The notes under the pieces: generated by a model
Seen by the model: only the letters and a program-made list of their open reading frames with translations
Database searches by the model: none
What the model was told of the DNA's origin: nothing
DNA from: Earliella scabrosa
Taxonomy: Eukaryota; Basidiomycota; Agaricomycetes; Polyporales; Polyporaceae
NCBI GenBank assembly: GCA_022605405.1
Contig: JABYQQ010000017.1
Location: 372,001 to 436,000 of the forward strand
DNA: 64,000 nucleotides
Direction: 5' to 3'
Program-made: the position numbers and the translations under genes
Shown: positions 11,078 to 23,079 of the stretch, piece after piece
Numbering within the stretch: the first letter of the stretch is position 1
Layout of the letters: every line of letters begins with the position of its first letter

Positions 11078-14006
11078 CTACGGACCCCGTGTTCCACCTT
11101 GACTTCTAGTCTGGCGACCCGCCGGGGTCGTTCCACGGGATGAGCCAGCAGCGGCCGACCGAGTGGCTCGTTGGGTCGTTCCGGACGAACCCGCGGTCGC
11201 CGACCGAGTAACCCTCTGAGGCGCATTCGAGCTTCCAGCAGCGCCTGAACGGGTAGTCCTGAGCCTCTTCCCAGAGCTGGTCGTCCGCGAGGATGGTCCG
11301 GGTTCATTGCGTGGAACGTCGGCCACTTCCCTGCGTCTCTTGGAGCGCGAGCGAGTCTCGGCGCCCTCCGGGATGGCATCGAGGGAAGGCACCACGCCAG
11401 AGCGAGACCCTTGTGCGGCAGACGCAGTCTTCGCCTTCAAGTTCTGAGGAGCGGGAATGGGTTTGTTGTCGTAGTTGTCGGAGGTTACACCAGGGATCGC
11501 GGCGCCGCTACGTTTATCGAACCACTTGCAAGGAACTATGTCGTCCTTTGGCCAGCCTGGAGAATCGAGGGCGTCGTTGAAGATCTTCAAGACATCGTCG
11601 TAGGTCATATACTGCGGTGGGACAAGTAAGGAGCCGAGGCTCTTGTAGGCAAGCATGCCGAAGTCCTGCAACAACTTCACCAGGGGTTTGTTACCAGGAA
11701 TGTTGAAGCGACGGCTGTCACGTTCGAACCATAGTCTCTTCCTGCCTGCGGCTGCTTGGTCCTCGCCAAAGATGAAAACCCCCTGGGCTTCCTTCAACGA
11801 GTAGCTGTGTGCTGTGTGCCGAATGACTGCCCAGAGAAGGACCCAATGGAAAGATTCTAGGTCATGACGGACATGGTGAACCACCCTCTCCTCAAGGATT
11901 TCTGTCGCCATGAAATAGAATGTTCCCTGTACAAGTCCAATCAGCTCACTCTGGCAGTTTAGCTTATCGCAAACATCACGTACTGTCCTCTCTTTCCGTA
12001 GGTCGTCAACGGCTATTACGACAGCGCCGCCACTTTCGAGACCATCCACGTCCTCAGGGTCTTCGGAGAATGGTAGGTCGTCAGCTTCCACTTCCCCATC
12101 TTCAGGTTCTGATTCCGTATTTTGAGGGGGAGCGTCCATCATAGAGCTGTAGTCGAAGTCGTGGAGGAAGCCAACAAAGCGAGCTTCGCCGTTCCCATCA
12201 ACCAGCAAGACGTTCCCGATGCTAACATCTCTGTGGAGCACACCAGCCTTCGTCCATGCCAGCTTATGACCTGATAACATATCTAAGTACGACGGACAAC
12301 TGGACCAATCGTGGGTAGGATAACGCACCAATGATAGCATCACGCAGAGCCGTAACAAGCTCCTTCGTGTTTTTGGCAGTTGTGAGAGGGCGGCCGACGT
12401 CATCGATGACGAAACGCATATGACTACGTTCACGATAGGTGAATGCCTTGTCTTGCCCAAGCGTCCACGAGAAAGTCTGATGCTGTGGGTACGGGAGTGT
12501 GGAGGTATCTGGAAACGAGCAGATCAGACAATGATGCAGACGTAGCCCGGGTGATCCTGCACGCACCTGGAGAGGAGGCCTGCCCCGCAGATGACCCTTG
12601 TGAGTTGGAGGGTGAATCTTCAGGTGGTAATCTGAGGTCACGCTCCCCGTCCATGCACCGCGCATTTGGAGAGGTCTTCTCCCACTCCAACACTTCAAGC
12701 TGTCCCAGATCGCCACCGCACACGAGCCTGGGGAGACCGACCCGCTCATTCTCTGGAATCGTTGAGGACAACCGCTCGTAGAACGTGGCCTCCGAGTTCC
12801 GAACCAACTGTCGCCACGCTTCCTTCATGATCCTGACCTTCGGCGTCTCCGTGCGCTCCGGGTCGTCTACCAGTTTACCATCGGGACCACGGATGCGGGT
12901 ATCTTCGATGGTGCGCCAGACACACGTTGCTCGAGAAAAGAGGCGTCCGTTGACGTCGAGCAGCCGGAAGTTGATGTATGGAGTTGTCGCACCGTTAGGC
13001 CCGCTAGGAACTTCCACCCTTCGGCCCTTGTGGAACTCGACGAGTTCAGCGTCGACGTTGGCGACCCCCGCATCACGGAGCTGTTGTGCAACCCACTCGC
13101 GGTCGTCGCTGTCGAGGGAGCGGACAGTGGGATCGCAGCCAACAACCGAGTCGCCAACAAGAGGATGGGTGAAGTGCCACATGAAGCGTTGGAGAAGGTG
13201 GGGCTCTTCCCTGATGTTGAAGCAGGGCGAAACGATTGCGGACGCATGGTCAAAGCGAACGACGAGAGCGATATCGGAGTAGATGCCGACTACAAACGAC
13301 GCGAGGGCGCCATTGGCGAGCATGAGGTTTCGGCCGTTGCGAGCCAGTTGGACAGCGGTCTTAGCATGAGTGCCCCCCGTCCTGGAAAACGGATTCTGGC
13401 CACGATCTGCTTTGACCTCAAGACCAAAAGATACCTTCCTCCAAGGCATATGAGCCTGCTCCTCTTCCGACACCTGTTCTCCAGGAAAAGAGGCGCACAT
13501 GTCTGGAGACGACTTGGCGTGCTGCTTCGTGAAACCATCGAAGGGAAAGGTCATCTTGACACCGTGAGTGCCGTAAAATTCGATCTTCCGGTCGCCGAAC
13601 GAAGCAACCAGAGTGTTCAGGCCGGCGCGCTGCCAAGCTGGTGAGCAATACGAGTATGAAGGGAATCCAAACCACGCACCAGGCCGTCATAGCTAGCAGT
13701 CTCGTGGCCCACCACTGGCTCGTACTCGTCGAAAGCATGGGTGAGATCGTCTGTGAGGTTGTAGGGGGTCGAGCACGGAACCAAGTCGTCGAGGAACTTT
13801 TCGAAGGTACCGGTGAAGTAGTGGACACGGCCAGATATCTCTTCTCGCCAACTTGTCGCTGAGACTTCGCCGGTAGCGTTGACGTCTGCGGGTTTGATAG
13901 GTTGGTCATGGGACTTATTCTGGCGAGGGGTAGTGAGGACGTTCGCCATACCTGAGCTGCTAGAGCAGCTGCGTAGGCTGCAGATTGAGGCGGAGGAGAT
14001 GGACAT
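11078..14006 (-). CDS. FunK1-family protein kinase, copy A
   Basis: Minus-strand gene with exons 14006-13952, 13885-13680, 13629-12567, 12508-12329, 12270-11984 and 11926-11078, 879 aa. The first part (to about residue 440) is the FunK1-specific N-terminal region, with MSIS start, GRVHYF, VVRFDHAS, VVGCDPT and LFSRATCVW. The kinase core follows: catalytic loop HRDVSIGN (Asp516) and DFDYSS replacing DFG (D539-F-D), then the helix HDLESFHWVLLW. The tail is Arg/Ser-rich with nuclear-type basic clusters (RSRSKRRR) and about three repeats of the type RVTRSATAGSS. FunK1 kinases are an expanded, fast-evolving basidiomycete family whose substrates are unknown. The 66-bp first intron has no stop and 3n length; splicing is inferred from copies B and D. 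The C-terminus and 3' flank closely match copy C, and the upstream DNA matches copy B. Confidence 0.88.
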
Positions 14007-14600
14007 TTTATAGTGTGAGGGTTCAGATTCTGGTTGAAGGAGGCGGGCGTGGATTCGGTGGACAATGACAACGTGGAGAAGCGCTGTGGAGGACGCGTGG
14101 GCCGTACCAGACTAGCGATCGGGGCTAGTTGCTTTCATTCAACGGGGAGCTCTGACCTCTTATAGATTGTCCGCTGCGCCTGACCACAAAGACTCGGGAA
14201 AATCTAGGGTCCCTACCACGGAGAACAATAACGAGATGAAGCTGCCGTCCCGACACCTGTGATGCACCGCGTCAGCATGGCCAGACAAGGCCCCAAAGGC
14301 AGCTGTGGATCACCTAGCAACCTGGCCGAGCACTTCGTCCAGACCCTGGCTGATCAAGTTTCTGGCCAATCCAGTGCTGGCACAATGACCTTGCAACTTT
14401 AGGCGGTCTTTGGCCGACCAAGGACAAGTTCGCAATGCGCTGTTCGTGGCAAGGGGAGTTCAGTCAGAAGATATTTGTTCGCCGAATGAGTGATGAGTGA
14501 CAGCTGGTGCAGAGGCGGTGGTTGGAGACAAGCCTCGAGGCGTTGGTTGGACTTTGCGTCATGAAGCGCCCAAGTAAGCGTCGGGCCGAGCAAGCGGCCT
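14007..14600 (-). repeat. Conserved upstream block of FunK1 copy A
   Basis: Read on the minus strand, this region aligns in order with 28080-28673 upstream of copy B. Shared stretches include TGGTACGGCCCACGCG, TTGTGGTCAGGCGC, AGTCCAACCAACGCCTC and TCCAACCACCGCCTC. A TATA-like TCTATAAGAGGT sits at about 14155-14166, some 150 bp before the ATG. It is the promoter part of the duplicated kinase unit. The rest up to 14765 shows no gene. Confidence 0.75.
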
Positions 14601-14765
14601 GGCGCCGGTTCTTAACCACCTCGACTGCGTTCGTTCTGCCGCATTGTCGATGTCACGCTAGAGGCATACTGTAGAAGCAGAGCAAAACGAACGCTAGCGA
14701 CGTATGATAGACCACACAGTGCTGAAAATGATACCGAACGTCACGTACAGAGCTGCACGCGACCT

Positions 14766-16358
14766 CTACATGATGATACAATCGGACTTCTTCTTAGGGC
14801 GCTCTGAGGCGTCGATTGTGCGCTGACGAGCTTGGCGACCGCGCTCCTGCATCTCGCGCTCCCTTTCCGCAAGCTGCTGCTCCACTCGTTCCTGCTCCAG
14901 ACGCGCGAGATCTCGGCGAGCGTAGTGATCGTGTAGACGTGCGTTCTCTTCGTCTTGCAGCTGACGCGCGAGCGCCTCGCTGCAACACAATGAATATGAG
15001 TTGTGTTCAGGAAGTCGTAGGTGGGTCAAGAACACTTACTCAGTGCGATCAGCCAGTGTCAAAGCGCCAGTCTGGTGCTCGAGCGCGACAAGAGCGCTTT
15101 CGGCTGTATGTCCAGCATAGTCGCCTCCGACAGGGGTGGAGCGCACGAAGTCGGAGTCAACGAAGGTCGACCACCCGCCATCGACATCTTCGAGTCGCTC
15201 CCAGACAACGGAAGGCTCGTGCAGGAAGGCTTGGTCGGTTACGAGGGTATACAAGGCGTGATCATCGCCTGGTGACTTGTAGAGTACCGCAAGATGGGAG
15301 TTACGGAATAGTGCAGCGAGGGTATTCGGCTCGAGCGAGGATGAGAGTTCGAAGAGACCGTAGTAGGTGAGTTGGGAGGGAGTCGTCTCGATAAACTGGC
15401 GTACGATGAGGGCTGGGAGCGACAAGATTAGTCACCATTGCTAGAGTGAGCTATCGCATTGCCTACCGTCTTCCACCTTCTGTTCCTCAGCAGGTGTGAG
15501 GTTGTACGTTGACTGACGACGAGATGGCCCTTTGGAAGACGACGGCTCATTCTTCGACACGACAAACTGGCCCTTCGTAAGATGATCCACTTCGACGAGC
15601 AAGTTCACAGAAGAGTCGTAGTCTTGTGTCCGTGAAAGGACTTTGTATTCGGTGCTAGACGGATCAACTAGCCACCCGTGTACAAGCTTGATACCGGCTT
15701 GCTCGAAAAGCTTCAGCTCCCCGCCATGACCGGCAGGTCGGAATGATGATACACCGGTGAAGAGCGGGTTGAGATCCATCCCCTCTGGAAGGCGTCAATC
15801 AGCATGGGAGCGCTAACCGCGAGAAGGGGGAGACACGTACGCCGAGTCGCCGGCATGATGGACAGCGCGGCGGAGATGTCGACGTCTGGGAGGGCCGTCA
15901 ACAGGTAGTCCGCGAGAAGTTGAGAGAGGTAGTCGTAGGACACTGTAGTGCGCTCGTATGGGAGTATTTGGATACATTCACGCAAGATGAGGATATTGCC
16001 TGGCATCGTAAATGAACACGGGTGACAATGAGAGGCGACGAGCATAGCATTAGATCACCTACAGATGGCAATGAAAGAGCACGGGCTGAAGATGTCACGT
16101 TCAGCCAGACTAAGCACACAGTACCCGAGCCACTCACCCATTGAAGTTCTGGGTGATGATCTTGTACCGCTTGGGTGGGGCGGATTGGTCCAGGCGGAAC
16201 GCTATCTCCTTGAGATACCACACTTCTTCCCTAGACGACCGGATGTTCGCCTCGCTTGCTGAGTGCATTGCGGCAGCTTCCGGGCTCACTTGCTGCACTT
16301 CATCTGCCGTGCCTTCTGTCGTGGTGGGCGGGACCGACTGACTGTCTGGGGTGGCCAT
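14766..16358 (-). CDS. MINDY-family deubiquitinase with C-terminal CaaX box
   Basis: Six exons (16358-16138, 16085-16063, 15999-15841, 15784-15467, 15412-15040, 14979-14766) encode 435 aa. The family fingerprint is clear: YKIITQNFNGPCSF with catalytic Cys76, a predicted catalytic His at FRNSH (His280), and conserved YLLTALPDVDIS and GMDLNPLFTG segments. MINDY enzymes trim Lys48-linked ubiquitin chains. The C-terminal 60 residues form a charged coiled coil (LARQLQDEENARL, then ERVEQQLAERERE) and end KKKSDCIIM, a farnesylation-type CaaX box behind a polybasic stretch, so membrane attachment is likely. The catalytic Cys lies in a 23-nt exon. The ATG at 16358 was taken as start because the six bases before it give only a TTG. 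Intact, single copy. Confidence 0.92.
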
Positions 16359-16873
16359 TGACAAGTGACAAGTCCCAAGTTGTTAGTGGTCCGGAAGCCT
16401 GAGGATAACTTGAAGTAAACGCCACGTGTCAGGAAGAAGCGACTATTGTTAGCTACTCGTGTAACATGAGCAAGATACAGCACTCTCACTGGCTCTATGT
16501 GTTGTGAGTGTGATTGCTTGGGAGTGTAGAGGAACAACCTGAAGTCTCAATCTGGACTCTGGAGAGGATGACGAACAGCAACCAAGTGTCCTTGGCGCCA
16601 GCTTGGCGGAAGTAGCACCGCCACGGCCACCAGCGTCTAGTCAGAGGGTCTCGCCCATGCAGACCGTTTGATTCTTGTACACTATAGCCGAAGTACATGC
16701 AGCTCAAGAAGACAGCACAACTACATGACCGACATTACGCAAGGCTGCATTGACTGAATGTAAGATATAGTTGTACATTGACGACACTACCCATGCGGAT
16801 TCAACGAAGTGTCCTGAGAAAACACACGCATCTATACGTAGTCCGTTCCATTAGTCCACGTACGTTAGATCTA
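16359..16873. other. Intergenic, no gene
   Basis: Upstream of the MINDY gene and downstream of the TBC gene. Only short non-conserved frames occur. Nothing recognisable. Confidence 0.5.
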
Positions 16874-19800
16874 CTACGCCATATACTCCCGCAGCTGCGC
16901 GATATGCGCATCCCGCCGCTTCACGATCTCGGCGTGGGTGATCGTACTGCGCAGATCCGCCTCGGCCTGCCCAAGCAATCAGTGCGGGCGATTAGCAGAC
17001 AATGATGATGGACGAACTTGGAGCAATCGGTCTGCTTCCCACATTCGATTTGGCAGACTCTCGAGCGCGACGTACACCGCGGGGATAGACGAACATCGCA
17101 GGAGCTCCTGCTCGTTTGTACGGAGGATGGCGAATGCGATGCGGAACAGGACGTCCACGCCGTCGACCATGAACACGTCCCATACACGGAATAGCGTCTA
17201 CAACCGAGATCAGCATGCATGTCATGTTAGAGATGTCCGCGACAACGCATACCTCGACCGGCAGACAGTCCGTGAAGAGCGAGAGGAACCATGAGAAGCA
17301 AATGGCGCCGAGGTCAACGCCGAGCTCGTTTAGATGCGCAGACAGCTTCGGCATCAGGTCCTGCACGTAGTCGAGCAGGACGAGCGGACATGCGCGTGAA
17401 CTGAGGAGCGAAGGCGAGAAGAAGTCCTCGGGCAGGATGCGCTCGATCATGGCCGCAAGAACCCAAAAGGCCTCCTCTTGGTCGGCATGGACGAGGAGGA
17501 GTGTCGACGTGACAAGGTTCATACCCTGGCAGTACCCCACAGCGGGATTGCGCCTAGCGTCAGACCGTCAACAACGAGTTCGATAGAGCACTCCGTGTCA
17601 GCGACTCACTTGCTATACGCCATCAACACCCGACGCAGCTTCTCGACTCCGGCGCCAGTCCGCCCAAAGAAGATATTAAGCGGCATCGTCCTGCACACAT
17701 CCTTGTCGATCTCCCTCACCACGCTGCTCGTCGCGTCGCACTCCGCCAGCAAGTCCGCAAAGACGCCCGGCTCCCGCATCTCGAGCGCCCCGCTGCACTC
17801 CAGCCACGCCTTCGCCCTATACGCCAGAGGGATCCCGTTCCGCACGAGCCGGTCAAACTCCTTCTTCTCGTCCTTGCTCGACGACAGCCCGAACTGCGCA
17901 AAGCCGATCAGGCCCTCGCTGTGCTCGAGCTCCTCCGCCTCGTCCGTCGTGTCCAGCCCGAGGAGCTGCGCCGCCCCGCCCACGACCGTCAGCCGATTGC
18001 TCGTCGAGTTGGCAGTCTTGCTCGCGACGGCCTTGCTCCGGTTCTTCAGGAACACGTCCCACTCCTTCCGCTGCGCCGCCTGCCGCTGGTCGTGTATGTC
18101 AGTGAGCTGGAGGAGCAGCCGCCGGATGGTGTTCCCACAGATGTGGCGCGGGGTGTCCGAGTCGACGGAGAGCACGGACGAAGACGACTTGATGGTCACG
18201 GCGGCGCTGGACCCGCTCATCAGCGTCGACGTGCGCTTGACTCGCCTGGACGACGCGGGCGACGCGCCGCGCGAGCGCTGCGACGAGGCGGACATCGAGT
18301 CGCCAGCCGGCACGCTGCGCACTGTCGGACGGGTGCTGGAGGAGTTGACGCTGATCGCATCCGCACCATCTTCGCCTTCGCAGTCGCACGCGTCTTTCAC
18401 AATCTCGATCGTAGCGGCCGACACATCCTCCTCCTCTTCTGGCCAAGTGTTGTCTTCTCGGCGATCCGCAACCTTGATGCCTGTCAGGCAGGCCGGGGCC
18501 GTATTCTTGCACTCCTTCGCGCGGATGAGCAGCAAGGCATCATAACGTGCGATGTCGTAGATGAACCCGAAGCGGTCGGTCATGCCCTCGTGACTCTGTT
18601 CGTCCCCCGAAGCGGAAATGGACGACGCGCTGTCGGGCAGTGGGATGGAGAAGTGGAAGTCGCGCGCGGTGAGAGGCGTGTATTGTCGGGACAAGTACTG
18701 CGTTGGAGGCTTCGCGTTCACGGGGATGATCGACTCCAGAGGAACAGAGCCGGGTTTGCTAATAGTCGGCGAGGTCACGACCACAGCTGGCTGCGAAGAA
18801 TCAGTTGATAAGTTCTGCTTCGTCCCCTCTGGAGGAGCGGGCGGCTTCTTCTGCTGTTGAATGGCAAACGAGCCGAATAGGGGTGAGGCGAAGGCGGGGA
18901 GGTTGACGCTCGGCTTGCGACTCTTGGGAGTGCGACGCCCGACCTGTGCGGTGGTAAGCGTGCGGGATGCCATAGGAGTGCTCTCAGGATCTGCGGTTGG
19001 CGCAGTACGAGGATCATGTCGTTCGGTTCCACCAGCCTTCCGCTCCTTTCGCTCCTTTGGGCGCTCCCGGAAGTCAAGGCCCCCTTCACGAGCATTTCGC
19101 ACCAGGTCGAACGCCATCTGGGCAATGATGGGGCTCGTCTCTCGCCCTTGGTCTGCGAGGATGCTGCCGGCGTCTGTGGTCATGACTCTGGTTGCCTGGA
19201 TGATAGCGCGCAATGACGACCCCTGCGGCGGCTTCTCGTCCGCAAGGTGTAAGCTTGGCGAGGGAGATGCCATGTTTGAGGAGGACGCCACCCTAGACAG
19301 GTCCGAATGCAGGGTAGTGGGCGATAGCAGCGGGCTACTTGACGGCGACGCATGGACAGACTTGGCGGACAAGGTGTCCCGTCGCTCGAGTGGTGGTTCT
19401 ACCCCGGTGACATCGGTGACAGACATGTTGCGCCGCTTGCGGGAAGCCAGAGCGCTTGACGAGGACGATGGGTTAAGGATCGAGAAACCCAGTGTGCCAA
19501 AGACACTCCGCGATGTTTTCCGTTTCGCTGGAGCAGCTTTCGTCGGGGTGGCTGGTACAGACTGCGTGGAGGCCAGGTCATCATTGGTAGAGGTGATTGA
19601 CGAGGTCTCCTTCACGGACTCTACGCTGTCGTTGTCAAGAGGGAAGGGCACTCGAGGGGCCCTACTCTTGCTTCTCGGTTTGACCCACCATGAGCCCATC
19701 CAGTCCCCAAACGACGGCTTATCCCCTTTCACTGTATCAATGGCGGAAGCTTCGCTGTCGTGAGCGTTGACATCAGGTGCCTCCTGAGTCTCTGAGCTCT

Positions 19801-20829
19801 CGGTACCGTCTATCTGGACGACCGGAACACTATCAATGTCAGAAGTGGCAAGGACTGCGGGTGGCGGGACAGCGTCGGTGACAGAAGGTTCGGGTTTAGG
19901 AGGGATTACGAGTGTAGAAGCCATTGGTGTGACGTCGTCCTTGGGAACACTGCGCGAAATTGGTACTTCGTCTTCTATCGCTTCGGTCAATGACTCTGTG
20001 AGAGACTAAAGATGCGTGAATATGACGCTTGCTGACTAGGCGTATCAACACACACCATAAGGCTCTGTTGCCGCTGGACTCTATGGACATGATGCGTGGA
20101 TTCGTCGTCGTCCGGGAACAGCGATTGTAAGACCCGATGCGCGACGTCCTTATCGCTGGGCTGGAGCTCTTGTAGTAGTTGCTTCGCCCGTTCTTTACGC
20201 GCTGCTTCCTTCTCCAACAACGCACGCCGGCTTTCCTCGAGCTCTTGACGTACGCGAGTCAGATGGTGAACCGCCGAGGAGAGAACACGCATAATCGCGT
20301 AGCATGGGTGGTCTGGAGGGGCGTCTTGAGAGGATGTAGTGAGTTGTGATACCGCCGCACGCATGGCGTCGTCAGAGTATTCGTACCACTTGGTGGTCAA
20401 GAGCTTCGCAGAGGTCGTAGGCGTGAACGGTCCAGTGCTCCTCTCCGGTAGCGCGTCGTTGAGGATTTCGAACTGAGGCGCGCCGTGGGCAACGACGTCT
20501 TCGCTCGAGGACTCGACTACGATGAGAGGGGGAGGCTTCGCCGACCTGCAGCCGAGTCTGTATAGCCCACACTTCCGGCACACGACAACGACTCACCTGC
20601 GGCCGCCCTTGCCATACCCACGCACGCTCCCGTCCCAGTTCCCGCGCGTGAGTCTTGTCTGTTCCTCCGAGGTGTCGTCGAGCTGGGCCTTGAGGGAGAA
20701 GTAGTCGGTATGGGGCCTAGGGCTGTCCTCGTTGGCCTTGCCGCGCGACCGACGGCCTCGCGAGGGGACATCCTCTGGCAACAACGGATGGGAGTGCGCG
20801 GGCGTCGACTGAGCCGACGAAGACGCCAT
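16874..20829 (-). CDS. TBC-domain Rab GTPase-activating protein
   Basis: Six exons (20829-20597, 20545-20056, 20005-17610, 17553-17253, 17197-17018, 16966-16874) encode 1,230 aa. Residues 1-900 are mostly disordered and Ser/Pro-rich, with a charged coiled-coil stretch around residues 180-215 (RQELEESRRALLEKEAARK). The TBC domain fills about residues 930-1200. It has the arginine finger motif IxxDxxR (IDKDVCR, Arg1013) and the glutamine finger YCQG (GYCQGMNL, Gln1049), the two residues by which TBC proteins stimulate GTP hydrolysis on Rab proteins; SWFLSLFTDCLP and LFRVWDVFMV are the usual later motifs. It therefore should be an active Rab GAP in membrane traffic; the Rab partner is not predictable. 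It is divergent from COA6 with about 310 bp between starts. Confidence 0.92.
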
Positions 20830-21141
20830 GCCGGCGACGTCGAGTCCTTCGTGTTGCTAGAAGCTCCAGGGTGACGATGGTAAACGCAGCCCGTGGTCGT
20901 CGTCGAGATCGTCCCGAACGCCGACGCGGGATTATGCTTTTGGCGCTAACTAACCAGAGTTAATCAGCGACATAAGTCCAGTAAGTCCATACATGGTACT
21001 ATCAAAGCTATCTAAGTGTAAACAAGAAAGTGATAGTGCCCATATTATCATTGCCCCCCTGTTCTTCATCGTCCTCCACCAGTCCTTCACACTCACTCTC
21101 CGTCTGACTCTCAGGGCTTCACTCTCGTGCTCGTGTTCGCC
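20830..21141. promoter_or_regulatory. Bidirectional promoter of the TBC and COA6 genes
   Basis: A 312-bp gap separates two divergent ATGs. A pyrimidine-rich run (about 21054-21115) precedes the COA6 start. No clear TATA box is seen. Confidence 0.5.
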
Positions 21142-21480
21142 ATGGGCTGGTTTGGCGGCAAGTCCGAAACACCCGACCCGACTTCGAGGAAAGACCGTCA
21201 GAGGTGCTGGGAAAGTCGCGACGCGTATTTCGCCTGTCTTGACGGTGCAAACGTCGTCAAGCCCGGAGACGAGGGTGCGGCGTGCGCAGATGTGAGGAAG
21301 TTGTATGAGAAGAATTGTGCAAAGAGCTGGGTGCGTTTGCGCGTTGGTGTGACCCTCGACTTGAGCTGACGGGTGTCGTTTCAGATTGACTACTTCAACA
21401 AGCGTCGGGTCCTTGCAGAGCAGCAGCAAGGGGTTTTGGCACAAGCCAGAACTCAAGCGGATGCCTCCAGGACCAGGTAG
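21142..21480 (+). CDS. COA6: Cytochrome c oxidase assembly factor 6
   Basis: Two exons (21142-21330, 21385-21480, phase-0 intron of 54 bp) encode 94 aa, close to yeast Coa6. The protein is a CHCH-type twin-cysteine protein: Cys22 to Cys32 is CX9C (CWESRDAYFAC) and Cys48 to Cys59 is CX10C (CADVRKLYEKNC), the distinctive COA6 spacing. COA6 acts in the mitochondrial intermembrane space as a thiol reductase and copper chaperone helper for the Cox2 copper A site, imported through the Mia40 pathway without a cleavable presequence. The N-terminal MGWFGGK and the WESRDAYFACLD segment are typical. The C-terminus is a Gln/Arg-rich helix. Intact, high certainty. Confidence 0.95.
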
Positions 21481-23079
21481 CCATGCGCTTGGCAGCGCTA
21501 CTGTCCACACGAGAGTTATGCCACCGTATCACGCGTATAGGCTAGTTACTCATTGCCTTCGTCACCTCTGTACTTGTGAGTCTTTCGGTTCCGCTTCAAG
21601 ACAATGTTTTCACAATTACCGTGTCCTAGAGCACGATCATAATGCATCTCACATCTCCTCTGAGCCATCGGAAGCGAACCCAGTACACCAAGGAGATATG
21701 ATCCCTCCATCGAGCTCGACCAGACCTTGACCCTGATTTGTGCGTATAGTTGGTCGGTATAAGCTTCTCATCTTGGACCTTCACGTGGAGCTCAACAAGA
21801 TTGAACAAGAAGACGAGACTGCCCTAACCGATATCGCTCGAACGCTGCGCTGATGTTGAGTTGCACGAATGCCCGAGTTATAAGACTCGACAGCTAGAGA
21901 ACCACCGCCCGACATGGCCGGCAAAAGCTTGTTATCGAACACCAAGCCTCCGGACGTTTCGTATCCTAGCTCTGTGGCGGCGTGTGGGTGGCAGGCCAAG
22001 CCGCATGCTCGCAGTCATCCTGGGTATGATTGTTCAGCTCGATACGCAATACGACTGACATTGTCAATGCAGTAGACAGTCTGAAGGGACATAACACTCA
22101 GATTTGCACACACCCTCGGTGCCTCCGCGCGCTCCAGACCCCTTCGGTTCCCGCATTGAAGTAGCCGGTACACACGCCAGCCTATATCCGTCTGGAAAGC
22201 TCCCAATCCGTACGCGGCTGGTAGCCCAGACCGAGGCCGATTCGTCATCTGTCTGTCTTGGAGTTGTCCAACCCAAAGACATGGCAAAGTAGGCGCAGGT
22301 GAGCCGCGAGCGTTAGCCTCCGATCCTCACGCACGCCAACGTCACGATCCGTTGCTGCTCACTTGGCTGCTGCTCCATGCTGCAAGTCATAGCGTCGTGC
22401 GGCCCTCGGCATACGGCACTCGGCACTCGCACTCGTCACCCTAGGTGCCGCCTATCGTTTCACGAACTTCGCTACCACATCCGGAGCTGTGCCACGTCCG
22501 GTATGCTCGGCCAATGGCAGTACAGAGGATCTGCAGGCTGCGCCACTCCTCTGTGCTCTCACTGGCGACCTGTATAACGGGGCGACCTGCGCTCCTGCAT
22601 CGCCTCTCGCCACAACGAGGAGCGTTCAAAACATTGGTTGAAGCGTTTGCTACGCGCACAGGTATGTCGGCGTTCACTCATACGTGCTACTTCCCACGGC
22701 TGACCAGTGACAGCGAACATCATTTTCATCAAACATTTTTGACATTCGTGTACTCCGGCCTGATGCCCAAGCGTGATTTTTGCACCATCCGGGCTATGTG
22801 GATGCAATGTTGTCGTCAAGAGCCAATGCCGAGCTCCCCCGTATGCAGCTGGCGGTAATTCACTGACCAGAACCCTCCGGCACCGCCCTCACCATCTCGG
22901 GCCCTCGTTTCTATGGCCAGCAAATATCGTTTACGGATGGAGATGCGCCTTTGAAAGGATAGAAGGTTCCCGTCGGCGCGCAGCCCGCAGGCTCTGCGCG
23001 ATTCCCATCGAGGATGGCTCATATAGCGAGCAAGGACGATGTTTCGTGAGACATCCCGCCGCTCTCTACGACACACGCC
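21481..23079. other. Intergenic 1.6 kb, no supported gene
   Basis: Short frames occur on both strands (for example 22445-22858 plus and 22015-22287 minus), but none has a recognisable domain, consistent codon pattern or splice logic. No RNA gene recognised. Confidence 0.4.

Noticed and set aside
22445..22858. 137-aa frame in the COA6 downstream region
   Set aside because: No domain, irregular composition with many Cys/His/Arg, and overlapping frames of similar length on the other strand.
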